Source: Flavobacteriales bacterium (GTDB lineage: Bacteria > Bacteroidota > Bacteroidia > Flavobacteriales_D > Crocinitomicaceae). Taken from it: 38,451 nt of DNA. Location of the stretch: NCBI GenBank assembly GCA_947474675.1, contig CANJKA010000026.1:1-38451 (forward strand), read 5' to 3'. Both the position numbers and the translations under genes were made by a program. This document shows, one piece after another, positions 9,201 to 14,442 of the stretch (position 1 is the first letter of the stretch; the number at the start of each line of letters is the position of its first letter). The notes under the pieces are model-generated. The model was not told the origin of the DNA. It saw only the letters and a program-made list of their open reading frames with translations, and did no database searches.

Positions 9201-10709
9201 GTTCAGAAATCCACAGGTTCAACGCAGATCGATTACAAAAACCTGGCTGGAACAGTTTCAATTTCGGGAGGAACTTTAACGATTGGTACTAATGCCACAT
9301 CAGCTAGTAGTAATTTCAACATACAAGGTGCCATGCCTCCGTTGATAGTGGATAATACCACGAATGCAAAGACTGTAACGATCAATGGTGCTTCTACAGT
9401 GTATGGTAATGTAACGATTAATTCAACGTCATCTTTGGTACTGAATTCTGGTGTTATCGCCACCGTAAATGGATCGTTGTCAAACAGCGGTACGTACAAC
9501 GCTACGGGTACATTGAACCTCGCAGGTGACTGGACTAATAACGGTACTTTTACTTCCAATACAGGAAATACGGTTGTATTCAATGGAGGAAGTTCAAGCA
9601 CGATAAGTGGATCTGGAACGGATAATTTTGCTAACCTGACTATTAGCAAGACAAGCTCAACGCCTTTATTAGAAGTAACCTTAGGAAAAGATGCAACTGT
9701 TCTAGGAACCTTAACATTGACTGGTGGTAAATTAATTGTTAATGGTACAAAAACACTTTACATAGGTAATACTTCAGCAAACGGAACAATATCCGGAGGA
9801 AGCAGTGCTAGTTACATTGTTGCCTACGACGACGGCACAACCATTGGAAAATTACAAAGAGCAATCAATACAGTTACTAGCTATGTGTTTCCAATTGGGG
9901 ATCTTTCAAATTATACACCTTTAAGTTATACTCTAGTAAGTGGTACTTTATCTAATGCTACGTTAACAGTATATACTAAACCCAGTAAAATTTTTGGTTT
10001 AAATGTTCAACTATCAAATTACCTTAATAGATATTGGGAAGTATTGCCTTCTGGAATTACAAACTCTATTTACAATGTTTCATTCAATTATACAATTGGA
10101 GATATTGTTGGAACAGAAACTAGTTTAATTCCAATTAAAAAAAGTGGATCTACTTGGTACAAACCAACGGGTACTTCATTTTTAACAGGGACAGAGCAAG
10201 GTACTTCTTACACTTTTGATGCAGGAACTAATCTATTATCTTGGAGCGGTCTGTCTACTTATAGTAAATTTGGTGGAGCTGGAAGTCAAGCTGTTAATTT
10301 ACCAATTGTATTACTTGATTTTTTTGGGAAGAATTTAAATAAATCAAACGTTTTGAATTGGACAACTTTTTCTGAATTAGATAACGATTTTTTCACGATT
10401 GAATATTCTACTGATGGATACAATTTTGAAAATATCGGTTTAGTGAATGGTGCGGGTAATTCTTCTGAAAGTAATAATTATGAGTTTATACATTCTGATT
10501 ACCGTAAGGAAATTAATTATTATAGATTGCAACAAACTGATTTTAATGGAATGAATAACAATTCAGAACTTATTTCGATTGATAACCGTGAAAAGATAAA
10601 AGAAATTTTGATGACGACAAATTTAATTGGACAAGAAGTGAATGAAAACTATAAAGGTTTAGTTGTCGTTGTATACACCGACGGAACGATATTAAGAAAA
10701 ATTCAATAA
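6300..10709 (+). CDS. Giant T9SS-exported surface protein (Rhs-N-like, DNRLRE-like, FN3-like, beta-solenoid, CTD)
   Basis: A 1469-residue protein with a signal peptide ending near SSAQ30. Residues about 40-320 resemble the N-terminal wrapper of Rhs/YD-repeat proteins (VSKHFRNADGTVTAHI, PIHYWEEGQWKTI). Residues about 320-540 look like a DNRLRE-type domain (SWAKFNTATI, WFAVGYKS, KPYITVTYTS). Residues about 540-640 are an FN3-like unit of the kind common in Bacteroidota (ARGVLWSTSPGLT, STVYYYRAYALNSVGYGYG). About 645-1195 is a Gly/Asn/Thr-rich repetitive beta-solenoid (NYGTLTIAGTGSINNSANW). A type A T9SS CTD closes it (about 1333-1469). Surface exposure is expected from the family; ligand unknown. 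From about residue 1196 the DNA is a close copy of the end of the first gene, so the CTD was probably acquired or homogenised by recombination. Composition is patchy: 30/60 GC at 6361-6420 and 8401-8460, 20/60 at 7021-7080, 23/60 at 10201-10260. Confidence 0.88.
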   Translation: MKTMIHTQFKSGIRVLTVLLVLGFHFQSSAQKQELPAEARAIPNFRALWANEPFAKYDPSNEIVEKRDQVSKHFRNADGTVTAHIASGPIHYWEEGQWKTIFHTIEKTENGYLSNLYNDFKTNYPVLSSGSIKTSLPNGITFTDMQGMRMYYEANGQELLSLNIAANAGKSDFNVLTYPSVYGSDIDLRFTQHTSIRKMDYILKSPNALNPAMQAAQYLVFEERITLPEGAIAKLEKNIIFLYLDGKLIASYDRPYIKESLSSNDKKKGNDSFEDTAFYKMDNQENVSPLPGQEGIFELVQIGNQITLKLKVEMSWLKATNRVFPIEVDPSINFTPNATSSWTGAIETARSLSGVDYTAYSGNMWSANYFSSGVNFGGTNGLSSSKIFVGVNIIDYTGNTTDRQAFHSWAKFNTATISDNSTVSSIDLYTYIEYDYSSNVGIDFTKITTEPVANDVASRLTEIRNGTVYNADIQSFDNGGAAWVNYTLGGTANSDLQSLLSSDWFAVGYKSIGRVDWTDDWVRASGQAETNKPYITVTYTSISVPTVTTTTESSITNFTASSGGNVTSDGGASVTARGVLWSTSPGLTMPSASSTSNGASTGLFTSSLTGLSASTVYYYRAYALNSVGYGYGIEYSFATTGPSAEGYYISGNIVNNGEIVSTYDVNYLRMTGTSKTITGTGKFTNSKLFADGSTTFDDNLNAASACTETFVNAGKSLTIATGRTFKNGTMGNYGTLTIAGTGSINNSANWVNGPTGTVTFGGAGTIYAGANWTNDGTFTAGTGTVEFNGATSGNIISGTTNFYNATINKGSSTATILDVNGTVTQTVVSNLTCTNGLLRISTGGSWTKSASGATIGAASGLHVNGGAFTLNGGSITNNGLFKTTTGTATIGNSSGNSITNQSGSSFIIDGAGTVNIAGRMEATGSGSFNQSAGTLNVCTSGNGSATFASLDMASVASFTMTGGAINVVQKSTGSTQIDYKNLAGTVSISGGTLTIGTNATSASSNFNIQGAMPPLIVDNTTNAKTVTINGASTVYGNVTINSTSSLVLNSGVIATVNGSLSNSGTYNATGTLNLAGDWTNNGTFTSNTGNTVVFNGGSSSTISGSGTDNFANLTISKTSSTPLLEVTLGKDATVLGTLTLTGGKLIVNGTKTLYIGNTSANGTISGGSSASYIVAYDDGTTIGKLQRAINTVTSYVFPIGDLSNYTPLSYTLVSGTLSNATLTVYTKPSKIFGLNVQLSNYLNRYWEVLPSGITNSIYNVSFNYTIGDIVGTETSLIPIKKSGSTWYKPTGTSFLTGTEQGTSYTFDAGTNLLSWSGLSTYSKFGGAGSQAVNLPIVLLDFFGKNLNKSNVLNWTTFSELDNDFFTIEYSTDGYNFENIGLVNGAGNSSESNNYEFIHSDYRKEINYYRLQQTDFNGMNNNSELISIDNREKIKEILMTTNLIGQEVNENYKGLVVVVYTDGTILRKIQ

Positions 10710-10721
10710 CTTATAAAGATG

Positions 10722-10739
10722 AATCAAGCTTGATTTTTT
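10722..10739 (+). terminator. Probable intrinsic terminator (copy B)
   Basis: Same 14-base palindrome AATCAAGCTTGATT followed by a T tract as at 3694-3711, placed 13 bases after the stop codon at 10709. Confidence 0.5.
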
Positions 10740-11010
10740 GGTGTAGTTTTTTTCATTTTTTTGCAATGTTAGTTTGATTCGAATTCTTGATAAAGACATT
10801 TAAATGGATGTTAAATAATTGAATGATAGTTGTGTAATGATTTAAAATGGTGGTGATCATTCGTGAATCAAAGTTTGTTTTATCTTGTTTTTATTCATAG
10901 AAATAAGTTTTCGACAATGGTTAAATTGATTTTTATTTATAAATTCATAACAAATTAAATGTTTTGAATTTATAACTGATAGTATGGTGTATGTCCAATA
11001 TTTATAATTT

Positions 11011-11029
11011 TTCCATATTTTGGAATTTT
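11011..11029. promoter_or_regulatory. Palindromic motif TTCCATATTTTGGAA, site 2
   Basis: Identical core to sites 1 and 3. It lies about 28 bases upstream of the -33-like element at 11053, a position fitting an activator site. Confidence 0.4.
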
Positions 11030-11052
11030 GAACATCTATACTATTTTTTAAG

Positions 11053-11081
11053 TTGTTGATTTTAAAACGTTTGTATTTTTG
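11053..11081 (+). promoter_or_regulatory. Bacteroidota-type promoter: TTG-N18-TATTTTTG
   Basis: TTG at 11053-11055 and TAttTTTG at 11074-11081 match the -33/-7 consensus known for Flavobacterium and Bacteroides primary sigma factors. A start near 11088 would leave a ~40-base leader before the ATG at 11128. Confidence 0.5.
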
Positions 11082-11127
11082 GTATTGTGTTAGATAGTGA
11101 ATTTAAACTACTACAATACTACATGCT

Positions 11128-11235
11128 ATGAAAACGTATATAAATTTTCGGTCTTTATTGAGATATAAAACAAATGTTTTTAAAAATAATTGGTTTTTAT
11201 TAATTGTATTTTTCAATGATAACATTCAAAAATAA
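11128..11235 (+). pseudogene. 35-codon remnant resembling the N-terminus of the 4184 gene
   Basis: The ORF starts in the same GCTATGAAA context as the 4184 gene, at the end of repeat copy B. It encodes a basic N-region and a hydrophobic core (NNWFLLIVFF, about 20-29) before a TAA at 11233. The layout matches the long-N-region signal peptide of the 4184 product, but nothing follows the core. I read it as a surface-protein gene truncated after its signal peptide. A genuine short membrane peptide cannot be excluded, because the promoter and start look intact. Confidence 0.45.
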
Positions 11236-11255
11236 GAAATCATTAGAGCAATAAA

Positions 11256-11276
11256 TTAGACTTTTTTTTTGTCTAA
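11256..11276 (+). terminator. Small stem-loop with poly-T loop
   Basis: TTAGAC (11256-11261) and GTCTAA (11271-11276) flank nine T residues. It lies between the remnant and the next start codon and could end transcription or be chance in AT-rich DNA. Confidence 0.25.
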
Positions 11277-11293
11277 CATAAAACCTAGAAATT

Positions 11294-12166
11294 ATGAAAA
11301 AAAAATTTTGTTTAAGCATGCTAATTATTTTAATGTATAGTTGTACATATCATCCTATACGATTAAAATCTCCTAATTTTAAAATTTTTGAAACGAATTT
11401 AAGAATACCTGATTTTAAAAGTCTTTATTTTGAAAGTAATGTTTTTGAAAGAAAAAAAATTAAAGAATGTATTTGTTATAAAAATGAAACTTCCAATTCG
11501 AAAAATTCTTTATTATATGAAAAAATGGATGTTATCTATTTTGATGAAAAAGGATGTGAAATGGGAATTAAATACGCTGGGCAGAAAGATAGGTATAAAA
11601 AGAGACAAGATAATCTTAAGTTGTTTAACGATACTTCTTATTGGCTGGGAAATAAACATTATTTTGAATTTGAAACAGATTCTGCTTTCTACTACTATTT
11701 AACCATATATAATGTAGAAAAAGGAATAGGTAAAATAAATACTGATTCATTGATTGTTAAGTATAAAAATGGAGCGAAAAGTTTTAAAACTGTTAATTTT
11801 GATTATGCAAAAAATGAAGTTAAATATAACGTTGATGGAAAAATTGTGAGACAAAAATTTTATTTCAACAAAAGCAAAATTTACAAAATTGAAATTTTTA
11901 GAAATAATTCAAGAGTATATAAAAAAATACACATGAAGTATGATCAGTATTCAAACATAACAGACTTTATTGTTGAGAATAATTATAAAAGTAAAACAAT
12001 TGCCAAAGTAAAAAAATATGTTTATGATAATAATGGATTGTTGGTTAAAATTCAAAACTTCAATCTATCTAATTCTTTGGTATATAATTATTTAAACGAG
12101 AATGATTCGTCGAATTTGATTTCTTTAAGATCATTAGATGAAACTTTTGAATATAATTTCTACTAA
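11294..12166 (+). CDS. Putative lipoprotein with YD-like repeats
   Basis: A 290-residue protein with a lipoprotein signal peptide: basic MKKK, hydrophobic stretch and lipobox MYSC with Cys17. The middle and C-terminus carry short tyrosine-rich strands (KVNFDYAKNEVKYNVDG-like, KKIHMKYDQYSNITDF, KKYVYDNNGLLVKIQ) resembling MORN/YD-type repeats of Bacteroidota cell-surface lipoproteins. No enzymatic motif is seen. It is very AT-rich with many Lys, Asn, Ile and Tyr codons, more so than the surface genes before it. The ATG follows AAAACCTAGAAATT with no strong ribosome site. Outer-membrane attachment is inferred; function unknown. Confidence 0.65.
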   Translation: MKKKFCLSMLIILMYSCTYHPIRLKSPNFKIFETNLRIPDFKSLYFESNVFERKKIKECICYKNETSNSKNSLLYEKMDVIYFDEKGCEMGIKYAGQKDRYKKRQDNLKLFNDTSYWLGNKHYFEFETDSAFYYYLTIYNVEKGIGKINTDSLIVKYKNGAKSFKTVNFDYAKNEVKYNVDGKIVRQKFYFNKSKIYKIEIFRNNSRVYKKIHMKYDQYSNITDFIVENNYKSKTIAKVKKYVYDNNGLLVKIQNFNLSNSLVYNYLNENDSSNLISLRSLDETFEYNFY

Positions 12167-12184
12167 TCTTATATTCTTAATATT

Positions 12185-12394
12185 ATGGAAAATTTAAAAC
12201 AAAATAGACAGGTTTTTATTAAATGGGAGGATGAATTTAAATGTTCCTTTTGTAAAAACGATAAATTTATTCTAGGTAATGAAGTTTTTACTAGAATTTG
12301 TGATCAATGTGGCAAAAAGGAAGTTAAATCGATGAAAAATGCTATTGGAAAAGCTAAAAAAAATATTTATCGCTTTTTTTCATTTTTCTTTTAA
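12185..12394 (+). CDS. Small zinc-ribbon protein
   Basis: A 69-residue protein with C20xxC23 and C39xxC42, the pattern of a zinc ribbon, followed by a Lys-rich helix and an aromatic tail (NIYRFFSFFF). It starts 18 bases after the lipoprotein stop codon on the same strand, so the two are probably co-transcribed. No homologue is recognised; the two CxxC pairs support a real gene. Confidence 0.55.
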   Translation: MENLKQNRQVFIKWEDEFKCSFCKNDKFILGNEVFTRICDQCGKKEVKSMKNAIGKAKKNIYRFFSFFF

Positions 12395-12557
12395 TTCTAC
12401 TTTGAAATAAGCTTTGATAGAAAAGCCTCATCAATACCGATGATTTTCTAAATAACGATACTATATGACACCGCGAAGCAGCATCGTGATGTTTAAAAAA
12501 CAAATAACATACATGTTAAATAATTATTTAAGATTAGTTATAATTAAGATCCTCATC

Positions 12558-12596
12558 TAACTAGTCAGAAGATCAGCATAATCTTCTGACTAGTTA
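12558..12596. terminator. 16-bp perfect stem-loop, likely bidirectional terminator
   Basis: TAACTAGTCAGAAGAT (12558-12573) is the exact reverse complement of 12581-12596, with a 7-base loop CAGCATA. There is no strong T tract on either side, so termination is inferred from its place between convergent genes. Two smaller hairpins follow it. Confidence 0.5.
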
Positions 12597-12604
12597 AATC
12601 AATT

Positions 12605-12670
12605 TAAATAGTTGTAGCTATTTAGAACATTGATTTATCTTACAATGATGAGCTATTGATTTTAAGATAA
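12605..12670. repeat. Two further stem-loops
   Basis: TAAATAG/CTATTTA (12605-12611 with 12618-12624) and TTATCTTA/TAAGATAA (12635-12642 with 12663-12670). The second has a possible extra CAAT/ATTG inner pairing. Weak singly, but clustered with the 16-bp hairpin. Confidence 0.35.
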
Positions 12671-12912
12671 TTTAAATGATCAGATTGTTTATTTGAAAAT
12701 AAAATCGCAGCTTTTATAAAATTAAATTTATGAAATAAGCGGATACAATTATTTTAAGGTGCTAGAACTATTAAAACGATTTTCGACAATTTAAATTTAG
12801 AGCATTATTAGTTGATAATAATTTTTTTTAGTAATAGAATCTTAAAGGGGTCAAATAAAGTTAAGGCTGTCATTTTTAGACAAGCTGATTTAAATTAAAA
12901 AGATATTTTGAC

Positions 12913-13320
12913 TTAGATTTCATTAAATAAGGAAATTAATTTTTCACTATTTAATGGTTTTGAAATCATTTTTTTAATTGAAGGTGTTTTTTCTGCTAGT
13001 TCAAAATCACGTATATAATTTGAACTACTTAGGATAATATATATCGGTGTGAAGTTGATGTTATTTTCTTCGAAAAGTTCAGCCAGTAAATCTATAAATT
13101 CAAAACCATCTATGTCGGGCATATCAATGTCAATGATGATGTATCCAGGAATTATTTTGTCAGTAAGAACTTTGTTTACAATGTATCGGAATGCATCTAC
13201 AGGTCCATTTTTAACAATAATATTTTTAAATATTTTTGTACTTGCAACTAGATGCTCATTCAAAGCATTAGATAATTGATCATCGTCAATTAGAAGTATC
13301 GTGTCTTTATCAAGTTTCAT
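12913..13320 (-). CDS. Stand-alone response-regulator receiver (CheY-like) protein
   Basis: A 135-residue protein, all receiver domain: acidic pocket DD (D12, D13 in LLIDDDQ), phosphoacceptor D64 in IDIDMPDIDG, the conserved Ser in ILSSSN and Lys121 in ISKPLN. There is no output domain, so it should signal by protein contact, as in Bacteroidota single-domain receivers of the phosphorelay type. No histidine kinase lies in the window. A third copy of the TTCCATATTTTGGAA palindrome lies about 150 bases upstream of its start codon. Confidence 0.88.
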   Translation of the reverse strand: MKLDKDTILLIDDDQLSNALNEHLVASTKIFKNIIVKNGPVDAFRYIVNKVLTDKIIPGYIIIDIDMPDIDGFEFIDLLAELFEENNINFTPIYIILSSSNYIRDFELAEKTPSIKKMISKPLNSEKLISLFNEI

Positions 13321-13468
13321 GACGCTTTAATTAAAGTGCATTGATTGTAGTATTTTAAATATTGTGCATGAATTGTACCTTTCCATGAAAAACAGGTGTT
13401 TACTTATTTAAGGTGTTATCTGTTAGTATTTTATGTGGTTATTTGAATTTGTTTAATAAAACTTTTAA

Positions 13469-13487
13469 TTCCATATTTTGGAATTTT
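13469..13487. promoter_or_regulatory. Palindromic motif TTCCATATTTTGGAA, site 3
   Basis: Sits in the 292-bp gap between yceH (ends 13613) and the receiver gene (starts 13320, minus). The palindrome is extended here to AATTCCA/TGGAATT (13467-13485), and its 18-base TCCATATTTTGGAATTTT is identical to site 2. The rest of the gap shows nothing clear. Confidence 0.4.
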
Positions 13488-13612
13488 GGTTTTTTAATGT
13501 TGAAATAATATTTATTTATCATTTTCGCTAACGAATCCAACCGTTTTTAGAGTTTACTTTATAACTGAAGAAAAAACGGGGAAAACTTTTCGTAGTATAA
13601 AGGAATAGCAAA

Positions 13613-14263
13613 TCACATCAATTCTGCCATCAACTTATCAAACGCTTCCTTCAATTCTGCCAATTCAGTTTCAACCTTAGCTAATCGTTCTTCCAATTGT
13701 CCAACATTCTTTCTTGCTGGTTCAGCAGAAAAATCATTCTCATTAACCTCAGGGATATCTCCAAATAAATGGCAATAACGTGCTTCTTTTTGTCCTGGAC
13801 GTTTTGGCAATTGTTTTACATAAGGAGTTTCATATTTAGTTAAATTCTCCAATGTTTCCAATACTTCAGCCAACGATTCAAAATCGTGTAATCTTCCTGA
13901 ATTTGAATTAATTTCTCCGCCTGTTAATGGTCCACGAAGAAATAGTAAGCACAAAATAGAAGTTTCGGCTGGATCTAAAGGATGTGCAATCGCTAAATTA
14001 TGGCGGTATTTCAACGCTCTCATACCACTGCTGATAACGTTCCCTGTTAGTCCTTTCTTTTTTAAAGAATCTAAAGCTAAAATAACAGTTTCTTCATCGT
14101 ATTCAACAACAGGATGACGAGCAGATTTCTGATTACAAGCTGTAACCAATGAATTCAACGTCAAAGGATAATAATCCGGAGTCGTTTTGCTTTTTTCTAT
14201 TAGTGCTCCTAAGACACGTTGCTCTTCAGAGGATATTTGTTGTAAGGCGTTTGTTGATTCCAT
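13613..14263 (-). CDS. yceH: YceH family protein (DUF480/UPF0502)
   Basis: A 216-residue protein matching the YceH family: opening EEQRVLGALIEKSKTTPDYYPLTLNSL, then RHPVV, VISSGMRALKYRH, FLRGPLTGGEIN and VKQLPKRPGQKEARYCHLFGD. The fold is two winged-helix domains, followed here by a coiled coil (about 188-214, QLEERLAKVETELAELKEAF). Cellular role is unknown in the family; DNA binding is suggested only by the fold. The gene appears to stand alone, with a long inverted repeat upstream. Confidence 0.92.
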   Translation of the reverse strand: MESTNALQQISSEEQRVLGALIEKSKTTPDYYPLTLNSLVTACNQKSARHPVVEYDEETVILALDSLKKKGLTGNVISSGMRALKYRHNLAIAHPLDPAETSILCLLFLRGPLTGGEINSNSGRLHDFESLAEVLETLENLTKYETPYVKQLPKRPGQKEARYCHLFGDIPEVNENDFSAEPARKNVGQLEERLAKVETELAELKEAFDKLMAELM

Positions 14264-14276
14264 AGCTTTATTTTTG

Positions 14277-14348
14277 AACCATATAAGGAATATAAGGCCA
14301 TATAAGTTGTGATGTTTTCTTATATGTTCTTATACTCCTTATATGGTT
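14277..14348. repeat. 30-bp imperfect inverted repeat, REP-like
   Basis: Left arm 14277-14306 and right arm 14319-14348 pair at 27 of 30 positions around a 12-base loop (TTGTGATGTTTT). Each arm also repeats CATATAAG internally. It lies between the 5' end of yceH and the 3' end of the peptidase gene. There is no T tract in the minus direction, so a palindromic dispersed repeat is likelier than a terminator. Confidence 0.65.
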
Positions 14349-14442
14349 ATTTTAATTTTTTTGTATCAATTGTTGAGTAAAAGTCAGACTGAGTGAAAAT
14401 CAAGTAGCGAAGCGAATTGATTTTTGTATCGAAGGCGGGTGG

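Larger units (their letters stand above)
10710..11127. other. 418-bp AT-rich non-coding region of repeat copy B
   Basis: No credible ORF. It contains the copied terminator-like palindrome, the second TTCCATATTTTGGAA palindrome, and a good match to the Bacteroidota promoter consensus, all listed separately. Confidence 0.6.
9888..11136 (+). repeat. Long direct repeat, copy B
   Basis: The partner of 2860-4192, covering the last ~270 codons of the giant surface gene and the following non-coding DNA up to GCTATGAAA at 11125-11133. The first stretch (FPIGDL... through WEVLPSGIT) is almost identical in DNA to copy A. Copy A is longer in its non-coding half because it carries extra AT-rich segments. 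Confidence 0.85.
12395..12912. other. 518-bp gene-free gap between convergent genes
   Basis: No credible coding region. The gap separates the plus-strand zinc-ribbon gene from the minus-strand receiver gene, and its middle holds three successive stem-loops (12558-12596, 12605-12624, 12635-12670). The rest is featureless AT-rich DNA. Confidence 0.6.

Noticed and set aside
8882..9649. Long minus-strand ORFs opposite the giant surface gene
   Set aside because: They mirror the Gly/Thr/Asn-rich codons of the solenoid region; no domain or start signal of their own.
1..13000. Transposon or prophage carrying the surface-gene block
   Set aside because: No transposase, integrase or phage gene is visible, and no target-site duplication could be placed; the long repeats themselves explain recombination.
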